NCBI RefSeq assembly: GCF_014905175.1
Contig: NC_057792.1
Span: 620,001 to 684,000 of the forward strand
Reading direction: 5' to 3'
Length of the DNA: 64,000 bases
Source: Aphidius gifuensis
Taxonomy: Eukaryota; Arthropoda; Insecta; Hymenoptera; Braconidae
Shown here piece by piece: positions 27,401-38,096 of this stretch (position 1 is the stretch's first letter; each line of letters opens with the position of its first letter). The notes under the pieces are model-generated. The model had not been told where the DNA came from. It saw only the letters and a list, made by a program, of their open reading frames with translations, and ran no database searches. The position numbers and the translations under genes were made by a program.

Positions 27401-29923
27401 ATATGTATCAAATTCTAATTGTTTAACATCTTCGTATTTCATTATTTCAACAATTGCATTTTTAAGTGATATTTTATCACCAGTATCTTTTGCTGATATA
27501 GTTAATTCATAAATACTTTTTTTAGTATTTTTAAATGAATCAAGAATTGTTATTTCACCATTTCTTTCATCAATTGTAAATAAACCATCACCACCAGATT
27601 CAAGATAATAATGTATTCTTGAATTTTCTCTTGAATCAGCATCTGTTGCATAAACTTTACCAATTATTGAACCACCAATAATTGTATCATCATCTGGTAT
27701 TGTTATTAAATAATTTTTTGGATAAAATATTGGTGAATTATCATTAACATCATCAATTGATAATAATACTGTTGCTGTTGATGATTGTGGTGGTGTACCT
27801 TGATCACGTGCAACAACAAGAATACGATAATTTGATATTTTTTCACGATCAAGTGTTATCATTGTTGTTAATTGTCCACTCAATGCATCAAGTGAAAATG
27901 TTTTTTGATAATTACGTAATACACTTGGATGTAATGTATATGATATACTACCATTTGTGCCTTGATCATTATCAACAGCAGCAAGTGTTGCAACTAAACT
28001 ATGAGCTGGTGTATTTTCTGATAATGTTACTTGTATAATATTTTGTGTAAATTTTGGTATTTCATCATTTTCATCAAGTACAGTAACACGTAAATGTGTT
28101 GATGCAAAACGTGGATTTGGACCACCATCTCTAGCTGTTACTTTTAATTCAACTGTACCTTGTATTTCACGATCCAATGTGTTTATTGTTGTAACAAGAC
28201 CAGTATCTTGATCAATTTTAAACCATGATTGCTCATTACCAGATTCAAAATCATAATATATTTTAGCATTTAAACCAGAATCAGCATCATTTGCTGTTAT
28301 ACTTGCAACAAAACTACCAATTGGTGATAGTTCTGATAGTACAGATGTATATTCACTTTGTTGAAATACAGGATCATGATCATTAACATCATTAACATGT
28401 ATAACAAGATATGATGTTGATGTACGTGATGGTATACCTTTGTCAATGGCAACAATTGTTAAATTATATATTGGTATTTCTTCACGATCAAGTTTACCAT
28501 TAACTTTAACAATATCAAATGTTTGTGTTTTTTCAAGACGAAAATGTCCAAGTTCATTGCCTGATTGTATTTTAACATTTGTCTCACCATTAAGACCCTC
28601 ATCAATATCAATAACAGCAACAGCAGCAACAATTGAATCATTCAATGCATTTTCATCGACAGTTGCAAAACCAGCTGTTGCTGGAAAATAACTAAATTTA
28701 ATTTCTGGATCATGATCATTAGCATCAAGTAAATTTATTGTTACAAATGTATTGCCATCTTGACGTGGTGATCCATGATCACGTGCAAATACATTTATAA
28801 CACAACTTTTTGGACAACTACCACTTGGTCTTGGTATTGCACAATTTACTTGTTGACAATTTAATGGCTCAGCTGTTTTAATAATACCATTTAATGGATC
28901 AATTGTAAATCTATGCTCATCATCTGGTAAATAATATATCAACTTTGCATTGTCATCAGTATCTTTGTCATATGCTGTAACTGTCAATACATTTGTACCA
29001 ACTGGTGAGCTTTCATTCAATGATACAATGTAATCATTTTGATAAAATATTGGTGGATTATCATTGACATCAAGTACTGTTACATTTACAATAAGATAAC
29101 CAAGACGTGGTGGTTTACCACGATCTCGAGCACATATATTTAATGAGTAAAATTCAATTTGTTCTCTGTCAAGTTTACCAGTTGTTTCTAAATGTAAATA
29201 TGAACTATCACCACTTGGATTTCCAGTAACTTCAAGACGAAATTTACCATCAATATTACCATCAACAATAAAATAATCATCACCAACACCATTGTCAATT
29301 GTATCTTTGTCTGTTGCTGCATCAAGTAGTAACTTTGTACCAGCAGATGCTGATTCAGAAAAAGTAACACTTATTGTTGACTCTGGAAATTCTGGATTAT
29401 TATCATTAATATCAATAACATGAATTCTAACTTCAATTGGATATGTTGGTTGACTTGATAATACAACAAGATCAAATTTATCACTTGATAAATTTTCTCT
29501 ATCTAATATTTTAGCTGTTTTAATTTGTCCAGTTTCTGGATCAAGTGTAAATTCATTTGGTGGCTCATTAAATCTATATGTAAAATCTGGTTTTATTGGT
29601 ATTGTACCAACAAGAGTTCCAACTGGTTCACCTTCTTTAATACCAAGTTGTACACGTGTATCAACAGCTCTACTTTGCATTGCCAAATCCATACTACCAT
29701 CTTGGGGCAACATTGGTGATCTACGTGGTATCACACGTCCAACATGTGGTGCTACATTTTTTATTGTTTGTTTTGCATCATCAACAATATCACATGATAT
29801 TTTATCAATTAATAAATACAACAACAGCAATAATAAACATGTTGAATTAAATTTCCACATTTTATTTGTTTTAATCACTTTACGTTTCCCCATATTTTTT
29901 TTATTTATTATTTTTTTTTTCAT
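24488..29923 (-). CDS. ft: Fat (FAT4-type) giant protocadherin, first coding exon, N-terminal 1.8 kb residues
   Basis: Fat is a giant atypical cadherin that binds Dachsous between cells and feeds the Hippo growth and planar cell polarity pathways. This one exon encodes a signal peptide and 15 complete plus one partial extracellular cadherin repeat. Linkers such as DINDN, DVNDN, DENDN and LDRE cores recur about every 105 residues. The linker after repeat 7 is degenerate and the one after repeat 15 is replaced by an acidic run (GEDDDDDKP). Repeat 1 (GTLVGTIP, FTYRFNE) and repeat 4 (FSYFPATAGFATVDEN) resemble FAT4 more than Dachsous or FAT1-3. The better start is at 29860, giving MWKFNST then a leucine-rich signal; the ATG at 29923 only adds 21 basic residues. 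The exon ends AGG/GTGAGT at 24488, phase 0. Remaining repeats, EGF, laminin-G, transmembrane and cytoplasmic parts are outside the window. It carries the N-terminal, ligand-proximal repeats without an intron. Confidence 0.88.
27283..27297 (-). repeat. Coding polyserine microsatellite in ft
   Basis: A run of ATC/ATG-type triplets on the plus strand (serine codons on the minus strand) encodes six serines at the start of the eighth cadherin repeat (SYSSSSSS). It lies in a surface strand region, so length variation may be tolerated. Confidence 0.75.
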
Positions 29924-32900
29924 TTAAAAAGCTTGGTGGTTTTTTTTTTTTTTTCTTTCAATTCAACTTTTTCTTCTTCTTTTAATTTTATTCTCCTGCT
30001 TTTTTTTTTTGTACTACCTTTTACATTTTTTCGTCATTGTCAAACGAACTTTCATCCTGATGATGATGACACTTGACTCAATGTTTTTTTTTATATATAT
30101 TTTTTTTACTCAACTAAACACAATCATCATATATTTTTTAAAAAATCCATCATGATTATTTGTTTGTTGAATCAACACACAAGATATTATTTTTGCTGAT
30201 GATGATGATGATGATGATGATGATTGTAGTGGGAGCACTGACCGATCATCAGAAAAGAAGCTGTTTATTTTTATTATTTTTGTTATTTTTCTTCTTATAC
30301 TCCTTTCGTCTTGATTTTTATTCTTCTTCTTCTTCTTCTTTTTCTTAATTTCTTATTCTGAATAATATTTTATTCTTTTTACTCTATCCACAATATAAAT
30401 AATAACAATAATAAATATAAAATTCAATGTCACAAATCAAAGTAGTAGTATGTGCTACGTTTTGAATTGAAAATCGATTGATTTTCTCTCAGCGTACTTG
30501 TTTATTTATATATAATAAAATTATATTTATTATTTTGTCCAGAGGCAACTATATTTTAATATAAAATGAGAGAATGGAATTTGCACGAGATGACACTCGT
30601 CACAGCCGATCAACCATCTCACCAGTAAAACGGTACAACTTGTTTTGATCCTCTTAAATTTATCAACAACAAAAAACAATATTATATTCACATCAAAAAC
30701 ACCCACTACACCCACCAACAAATAAATAATAATATATATTTATATTAACAATTTAAAAAACAACACAATAAACAACACCAAATCTATCCTCTGGTATAAT
30801 CACAAATTTTTTTAGCACAAAAACAAAACACAGCATCACATAAAATTAAAAAAATTCACTCACACCAAAAAAACAATATTATATTGTTATTATTTTAATA
30901 AAAAAAAAAAATAATAATAATCGCGCGCGAAAATATTATTTTATTTGAATTTTTAAATGAGATATATATAATTTTAAAAAATATAATAATGAAAAGTCAG
31001 GCTCTATTCGGGTAGGCTGACCTAGCACGACTGAACAAACGAACTGGACCGAACCGGCAAGTCCCAGCAGTCCCAACGCACACATACATACACGAGGGGC
31101 CTTATGTTTTCTTCTCTCATGAATTTACGTGAGTGTGTGTGTGAGATGATGATGAAAATAAAAAATTTTATAAAATGTAAGTAAGAGAGATAAAAAATTC
31201 TTGGGGGACTTGTCTGACAGCATGCATCCCTCTTGTATCCATCGGTAACAAACGGCGGGGGCCTTTCACCTTCTCTCTCTCTCTTTTTCTCTTGCTCTCT
31301 TGTTTGTTTTTTTTTAATACACATACAAGGATAAAATTTATATATATATTGAGTTTATGTTTTTTTTTCTCCGGCAAAATATTCTACCTTTTGCCCTCGA
31401 GGAGGAGAAACGAGCAATGCGGAGGCTCAGGTATTCAAGATGGCCGTTCTTCATCATCCACCAACATCATTGCACAGTCATTCACACATACACATTGCAA
31501 ATATATATAAAACAAGAAAATAATGATATTGGTGGTATTGGTGAATAAATCTGTATGATAAAAATGAAAATAATAAAAATAAAAAAAAAAAGATATAACA
31601 CATGAGGAGTAATGGTAAAGTTGGTCCATCATGATCTTAGTTTACTCTCTTTGGCTGGATCAAAGTGAACAAAGACAGATATTTTATGGGAGATGAATAA
31701 TGCCCATCACTGATGTATATCCCAACCAACCAACGATGGATGGAACAAGATATGTGAATACAAAAAGGAAAAAAAAATATAAGCCAAGAATGAATATGAC
31801 CAAGAATTTTAGGTGAAGAGAAATAATAAAAATACTTTTTAAATAATAATAATAAAAAAACACTTGTGTGTGGGTAAGGGTAATATGTGAAATAGGGTGT
31901 CGAAGATGAAGAGAATTGAGTTGGCTTGTCTCGAGATATTTTTTTCATCATTATGGAGCAAAAATTTTTGGGACTTATTTTTTCAAAAATCTCAGGTGAA
32001 TAAGCTGATTGACAATTTATTTTTTTGAAATAAAAAATACTTGTATTATTAAAATTTTTAAATCAAATAAATAAATTCACATAAATAATTTGAATATCTT
32101 GATATTAAAAAATCAAAATAATAATAATCAATTTATACAAGTTTTAAAAGTAATATTTCAAAAAAATTTTTTACGTTTTAAAAAAAATTTTATATATATT
32201 TTTTTTTCTCTCTACCCATTATCAAGAACATAAAAACAAATATTTAAAAATTATATCTTCAGTCAAGCTATTATTTAATCCATTTGAAGTTTCGACGTTT
32301 GGGCATACATTACGAGCTAATTAAGTTGAAGTTAATATATATACGATCGGCTGTATGTTGGTGAGCATTAGAGCAATATATTTTTTTATTTTTTTTTTTT
32401 TTGCCAAAGTATATTTTATTTATGACGAAATCCGAAGGACGTTTTTTTTTTTTACCGTTATGGCAACAAACCAATCGTCAATTTATTCTCATTTCAATGA
32501 TTAATCCATCCATCATTTTATTCAATATATATTCATTGATTTTTGTATTTATTTAATATTTTTTTTTTTTTTAAATGAAAACAACTTTCATGTTTTAAAA
32601 AATTAAATAAATAAATAATAGTATATATAGGTTTATATTTTTTTTAAAACTGATTGGTTGATTTAGATCAGATCCAATTTTGGAATTCACATTTTGGAAA
32701 TAATCCGTTGATTAATATCGCGACAGTTGCTCTGATTTATGATAACAAATTGGTGAAAGTTTACAATCTATTTACAACAAAATCATCAGTTTTAAAATCG
32801 ATTGACAATTTTATATTTTTATTGTTGTTGAATCCTTGAGAAAAGTGTGATCAAGGATCCTTCAGTCGACAGGACTGCCGGGGCGGGCTCGTGCCGCGTC

Positions 32901-33534
32901 TTCTCTCTGGAATCTCGTGTCTCATTCAATTAATTAGATAAAAAAGTCATTTCATGAGATAACGTTGTATTTATGTGAACACTGAAATCGTATTTTTTTC
33001 ACCTATATTTATTTGATTTTTAAATATATATATTTTTTTTCATTTTATTTTTAACCGCGCCTACTACCAGTTTGCGTAATTTTTTTATTTTTTTGAAACA
33101 TTATTCAATAAATTAATATCGTCGCAAAAAAAAAAAAGATAAAAAAAGCGTATATCTTTAAATTTTTTCTCTTTTTTTGTTCACTTGCCAGGTATTTTTT
33201 TTTTTTTTTTTATTATTTGATATTATTTATATATTTTAAAGCAATTTTTTTCATAAAATATTGACAGCAAATTATTTATTCATTGGCACTACTACGCTAA
33301 TTATAATTAAGTCTAAAATTTACCATTAATTATAAATTTATTAGGTAAATTTGAGAAACTTTATTTATATTTTTATAATTAAAGTAAAAAAAAAAAATCA
33401 TTTAAATTAATAATAACACATACGCCCATTTAATTTCGACACCCAAAATTGCAAAAAAAAATTCGGAAATATTTTTATAATTTTTTCTATACACTAGAAA
33501 ATTTTTATAAAAATAAATTTATTTATTAGCATCA
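29924..33534. other. Upstream region of ft, no gene seen
   Basis: No coding exon can be supported. Just upstream of the ft start on the minus strand lie purine-rich and A-rich tracts that would be 5'UTR. A (GAT)n tract lies at about 30199-30222. Compositionally distinct GC-richer patches lie near 31000-31080 (AGGCTGACC, CTGGACCGAACCGGC), 31200-31265 and 32850-32910 (GGACTGCCGGGGCGGGCTCG). They could be promoter or enhancer DNA of ft, or an unannotated upstream exon. I cannot place the transcription start. Confidence 0.4.
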
Positions 33535-33788
33535 CCCTGGTGAAAATATTTCTCCGTGATTTCTCCTGAATTTCTCCGCGATTACACCGAATTTCTCCGC
33601 AATTACTCCGAAAATCTCCGCGATTACTCCGAATTTCTCACAAATTGACCCATGCGGAGAAATGAGTGGAGAAAAGTATCAAAATTTTTTTTCGAATTTT
33701 CTCCGAATCGACTTGGGTGAAGAAACGTTCGGAAATATTTCTCCGCGATAAAAATACGCGGAGAAACGTGTGAAATAAAAAAATTTAC
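33535..33788 (+). repeat. Left terminal inverted repeat
   Basis: It pairs with 35088-35277 in inverse orientation. Shared blocks include TTGACCCATGCGGAGAAATG, AAAGTATCAAAATTTTTTTT, CGAATTTTCTCCGAATCGAC and GAAACGTTCGGAAATATTTC. It is 64 bp longer than the right arm, exactly accounted for by units of 22, 21 and 21 bp. Confidence 0.9.
33549..33633 (+). repeat. 21-22-bp tandem units inside left TIR
   Basis: Four units (33549-33570, 33571-33591, 33592-33612, 33613-33633) follow the pattern TTTCTCCGCGATTACTCCGA with point changes. The right arm has a single unit, so copy number has changed in only one arm. Confidence 0.9.
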
Positions 33789-34525
33789 AGTATTTAGTTC
33801 ATTAACAAATCTTTCACAAGTTAGTCGAACAGTTCTTGTAAAACGACTTGCACTTTCCGAATCTAAATCATTGACAAACTTTTTAATTTCATTCTGAATT
33901 TCCAATTTAGTTCTTGGTTCGCTTTCCGAACTGATTTTTCTTAATTTTTCAAAAACTAGATTAAGTTTTTTCTTTGTATATATTGTAGTTTCATTCATTA
34001 TATTTTGAAACTATCATCATTTTAACTATAATAACTCCAATGAGAAAAAGAACTTTAACCTACCGTATAAATATCTATTATAATTGTAAGGAGTCCTTTC
34101 AAAAATTTTTTAACATGACTCCATACAAACCTAACTATCCAGGTCACAATTAATTTATTAACAGTGGCAACTCCTTGATAGAAAGTTTGAGTTATAATTT
34201 TTGGTGTTACAGCTTCATACATTTCTTTTAGTTTATTAACGAAATTATTTGCTTCGTTTGTGATTATTGTTTGGATGATAGGATGTTTGCTTCTGCAATC
34301 ACTCTTCATATGTGCTACAACTTTTTTATAAAAATTTCGTTTTGAATCACGTTCGTAAACAAGCTTTTCCAGGTGTTCTCTAACAATTTGCTGATCCATG
34401 TTTCTGTCTTCGGTGGCAAGTGTGCTTAGATGATAAAATATCCATGCATTGTGTTTCGTTTTATTACCCAACGCTAATACGCTGTACGTGGTATATTCAT
34501 AATTCAACTTTCTTGTTAAGTTCAT
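33789..34525 (-). CDS. Unknown protein encoded inside the TIR element (two exons)
   Basis: I do not recognise this protein. Exon A is 34064-34525 (154 residues, starting MNLTRKLNYEY) and ends in a GTAGGT donor. A 53-bp intron follows, then an AG acceptor at 34011-34012. Exon B, 33789-34010, starts FQNIMNETT and keeps the same frame (phase 0). A second donor-like GTAAAT at 33788 lies where the coding sequence meets the TIR; without splicing the frame runs on into the TIR to a stop at 33624. Composition is ordinary and non-repetitive, rich in K, E, N and T, mostly helix-forming, unlike the low-complexity open frames elsewhere. The two exons share a loose pattern: a charged helix, then NEANNFVNKL in exon A and NEIKKFVNDL in exon B, suggesting a repeated domain. 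No catalytic or zinc-binding motif is evident. It could be element cargo, a domesticated gene, or a decaying fragment of a larger protein. Confidence 0.5.
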
Positions 34526-34606
34526 TTTTAATTGATAGAATATATTTTCATATGTATTTTTTTCATTTTACACGTTTCTCGTTTTTCGACGACTGCCTCA
34601 TATATA

Positions 34607-34673
34607 CACTGTTAAAAATGTTTGCTTGAAATTCAATGTACATGCTTGAAATTTCAACTTATTTTTAACAGTG
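34607..34673. mobile_element. Nested 67-bp MITE with TA duplication
   Basis: It begins CACTGTTAAAAAT and ends ATTTTTAACAGTG, a perfect 13-bp terminal inverted repeat. TA lies on both sides (34605-34606 and 34674-34675). The interior also contains an imperfect repeat of TGCTTGAAAT. It interrupts the minus-strand coding region of the surrounding element between the fragment at 34676-34829 and the frame starting at 34525. Confidence 0.85.
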
Positions 34674-34675
34674 TA

Positions 34676-34829
34676 TCTACTGTCATTGATATATCATCAT
34701 GATTTGGCATTGGTGTTTCACATGTTTTCATGAAAGATTCCCAAACTTCATCGACTGCTAAAAAGACCCCTTTCTTTAAATCATCCTTATCTTCTTTGAT
34801 GTATTGTACAATCGTCCAAACATATTTTA
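34676..34829 (-). pseudogene. Coding-like fragment inside the TIR element
   Basis: On the minus strand an open frame of about 51 residues follows a CTATAG acceptor. It reads roughly KYVWTIVQYIKEDKDD, then LKKGVFLAVDEVWESFMK, then PNHDDISMTVD. It looks like genuine charged, helical protein sequence. The frame ends at the nested MITE; removing the MITE and one TA still gives a stop just after. Further upstream on the same strand (about 34885-34945) a GTTTATTTCAG acceptor precedes a short open frame containing RLYDSILQPREKIR. These look like exons or remnants of a larger gene of which 33789-34525 may be another part. Family unknown. Confidence 0.4.
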
Positions 34830-35087
34830 CTATAGTTTAGTCGAGTAGATCTATATAGATGAGCTTGACGGGCAGATCTACAGCATCCACATCTATCTTA
34901 TTTTTTCCCGGGGTTGGAGAATAGAATCATACAGTCTTCCGTCTCCTGAAATAAACATAATTCTTATTTTTTGAGAATTAAAACAATGGCTGTAAAAATA
35001 ATTTAGACCGCGAAAGATGTTGCCAAATAAATTAATTTGCAGAGTAGATTATTGTAGATCGTTGATTTTAGAAAAAATTTCTCTGCG

Positions 35088-35277
35088 GTAAAATTTTTTT
35101 TTTCACACGTTTCTCCGCGTATTTTTATCGCGGAGAAATATTTCCGAACGTTTCTTTACCCAAGTCGATTCGGAGAAAATTCGAAAAAAAATTTTGATAC
35201 TTTTCTCTACTCATTTCTCCGCATGGGTCAATTTGGGAGACATTCGGAGTAATCGCGGAGAAATATTTTCACCAGGG
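35088..35277 (-). repeat. Right terminal inverted repeat
   Basis: Inverted counterpart of 33535-33788 with scattered substitutions and one tandem unit instead of four. It ends CGCGGAGAAATATTTTCACC followed by AGGG. Confidence 0.9.
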
Positions 35278-37904
35278 CAATACACTAATTAAAATTAAAT
35301 TTAAAATAATTATTAATTATTAATATTTTTAGACAAATTTATATGAAAAATTTAATTTTTTTTAACTATATTTTTAAATTCAATTTCAAGCTAAAAAATT
35401 GTCAAATATTTATATATGAAAAAATTTAAAAATTATTTAAATTAATTGTGCCCGGACATACGCCTTTTAAAAATGCAATAATATTTTTTGAATGTGTTAA
35501 TATCACACACACACACACACAAATTTTTTTTTATATATGCCATGAATATTTTCCAACAGGATGATGGATGGTCATAGGATCTTCCGACTAGTCTTCAGAC
35601 CCGACAATTTCTTCTTTTATTCAACTACTACACATTCATATATTATATTATTCTATTCTACAATGCCATTATTTTTTTTCCTCGTATTTTTTTTATTTTG
35701 TCTCATTCTTTTCCATCAAAGGACACACATCAAAACATGTCTTGAAAAATTTTTTATCAAATATATTTTATTATTATTTCATACTGTTCTTTTATATATT
35801 ATAAAAACTTTTACTTTTTTTTTATATATTTTATTTTTTATTCAGCTTGATAATAATAGACAACATGAATTTTGTATGATCGATTCTTGGGAGCGTGTCG
35901 ATCAATGCTCGAGATTTCATTGGATCGATTAGGCCAGCCTCAAGAATTTATAGCAAAAAAAGAATCAAGTAACTTGATCTTACTGATCTACAATTAAATA
36001 GTACATGCAATTATTTGACCCAATAATTAATTGAAAGTATTCTTTATTTTACAATATGCAATTGTTAATAAAAAAAAAAAAATATTCACAAGATAAATAA
36101 TCATAACTTTATTATCTGTATGAGAAAAAAAAAAAGGAAAAAAAAAACCGTTATGTATAATGTAAAAATCTTGTTTTCTGAAAATGGAGATAAAAATGAA
36201 TGAAAGAAAAAAAAATTAAAGCATTAATTTTTTTTCTCTTATTTTCAAGCGTGTTAAAAATCAGACAATAGATAAAGCAGGGTTTGCGGAAAATGACATG
36301 TCTCTCTAAAATATTGTAGAAAAAAAAAAAAAAAAAAAGATAATTGAATAAAGAGAGAGTTTTAAAAGGGACCTCCTAACAACTTTTATGACTTTTTCTT
36401 GAAACTACCCATTTACAATAAATATTTAATTGTTGCGAGTACAATAGATCATATTTATTTAAAAGATTTTATTTTTTTTTTGGCAATATTTTGACCTTGA
36501 CCAGTGTTTCGTTGTCCAGGTTCCCCAGTGTTTCTCTCTCAAAGGTTTTTGAAAGGTAGCCCTCATTACACCACGATAGGTCAAAATATGCTTTTCTTTA
36601 TGGTCTCTCACTCTCTCTCTCTCTGGACTATTATATTATATATTTTTTTTTTTTTTTTTTGAGTGAGTCACTTTATCTCAAGCCGCTTCGAATAGAGAGC
36701 CAGCTAACTTCAACTACAAAACCTTCTTTCACAGCATGACTAATTTACAAAATTAAAAAAAAAAAAAAAAAAAAAAAGCAGCATCGATTGGCATTTTGAT
36801 GAGTCTTGAAAATTAAATTATTAACAATATAATTTTTGCATTTATTTATAATAAATTTGAGACAATTAAGGGCTGCTTTTTTTCTACTTGGAAAAATGAA
36901 AATTCCCAGACGAAAAAGCCAACGGTAAAATATTTAATGAAAGGATTATTCGATCGAGCAATTTCAAAGAAAAGCAGAGAAATATTTCTACAGAAGATCT
37001 TTTCTTTTTTTTGCAATGAAATTTTTTATTTTTTATATTAATTTTTATTTTGTTCCTGCTCATATTTCTTCATGAATATAAATATAGTCAATTTTTTTTT
37101 ATTCATTTTCAATTCATTATATTCTTCATCGTAAATAAAATATAAAAAAAAATTGAATATATTGTGTAATCATTAATTCACATTGGCAAGATTGAATATA
37201 CATTTATTTATTGAATTTTTTTTTTACGTATATAAAAAATATTTGCCTTTATTAAAAAAAAATATTGAATATTTTCTATTTCGTTGGTTGGAATTATCTT
37301 GAAATTCCGATCTATGTATGACTCTCGGCATCTATTTTTTTGATCAAACAAAAATATCAGCAAAAGATATTTACTGCTATGCATATGTAGACGTGATAAA
37401 TAAATTGTGAGTTTGTCGTATTGCGACACGTTTGCCAAAGCACATTGACTTTAAATATATATTTTTTTTTTTACAATAGAATTCTCAAATATTTTTTCGT
37501 TATTTTTTTCACCATTTAATTTAAAAAATAAATATGATTTTAAATGAGATAATAAATTCACATTGCTTTCTCTTCATCATTTCTCCGTCTTTTATTTCGC
37601 GAAAAAAAATCTTAAATCGATCAATGATCCAACACTAATGATTAATCATTAATTTTATTTATTTATTTTTTACTCGTTGAGATATTTATTTTTATTTATT
37701 ACCTTTCATTTTGAAAATAAAAATAATTTAATCATATAATAATTATTTGTAATTTTGCCGCGTTTTAATGTCGACTTTTTATTTTAAAATAAACACACAT
37801 AGAGGTCACCTGTTGTCAGAGAAAAAAAAATTGCCTCGTCGTCCTCGTGTGGGATCTCCAATTCTCCACTGATCTCCACACTTGGATATTTTTTTTTCTC
37901 TTTC
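35278..37904. other. Intergenic region, no gene seen
   Basis: AT-rich sequence with poly-A/T runs, a short (CA)n tract near 35506-35521 and a (CT)n tract near 36606-36625. The longest open frame (about 35561-35932) is dominated by F, L and Y from T-rich sequence and I do not accept it. The first 190 bp resemble sequence left of the TIR element, as described under findings. Confidence 0.6.
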
Positions 37905-37937
37905 TTTTTTGGAGCAACTGGGCCTAAAGTTGGAGAG
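37880..37937 (+). promoter_or_regulatory. RpL9 promoter-proximal pyrimidine tract and 5'UTR exon
   Basis: A pyrimidine tract (TTTTTTTCTCTTTCTTTTTTGG, 37884-37905 approx.) is followed by a short sequence ending GGAGAG/GTTAGT, a credible donor at 37938. An acceptor ATTACAG ends at 37087+1000, that is 38087, nine bases before the start codon. A pyrimidine-rich transcription start with a tiny leader exon is typical of ribosomal protein genes (TOP-type translational control). The exact start is inferred. Confidence 0.5.
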
Positions 37938-38096
37938 GTTAGTTTCAAACATTATATTTTTTATTTTGTTATTGTTTATTGCAAAAATAAATAACAACTA
38001 TATTTTTCATTTGATTAAATCTGACCAGTGTATTTAAAATTATGAATTTTAAAAAAATTTATTCTAATTTATTTAATTAAATTACAGATCTTCATC

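Larger units (their letters stand above)
33535..35277. mobile_element. Unclassified long-TIR DNA element carrying unknown coding sequence
   Basis: The 1743-bp unit begins CCCTGGTGAAAATATTTCTC and ends with the exact complement of that sequence. Terminal inverted repeats are about 254 bp (left) and 190 bp (right), differing mainly by three extra copies of a 21-22-bp motif on the left. All internal coding-like sequence reads on the minus strand. I see no transposase motif, so it is probably non-autonomous. The direct flanks share only CA next to the ends, so no target-site duplication is certain. Long TIRs recall Mutator-like or fold-back families, but the family is not identified. A 67-bp MITE has inserted inside, so the unit is not brand new. 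Confidence 0.8.

Noticed and set aside
24493..28691. Plus-strand open frames across the ft exon
   Set aside because: Antisense shadows of cadherin codons; no independent coding signal.
24488..29923. Assignment of the cadherin as Dachsous or fat-like/kugelei
   Set aside because: Repeats 1, 2 and 4 match the FAT4/Ft pattern (FPATAGFATVDEN, NPSG...LHLE) better than what I recall for Dachsous or FAT1-3.
33624..33788. C-terminal 55 residues of the second element frame
   Set aside because: They translate the terminal inverted repeat and follow a donor-like GTAAAT, so I left them out of the predicted protein.
34525..34829. Bracovirus or Polinton origin for the TIR element
   Set aside because: No integrase, polymerase, capsid or bracovirus circle motif can be seen, and the unit is under 2 kb; not supportable.
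35561..35932. 123-residue open frame right of the TIR element
   Set aside because: Most of it is F, L, I and Y from T-rich sequence; only the last 30 residues look mixed and no homology or splice support is visible.
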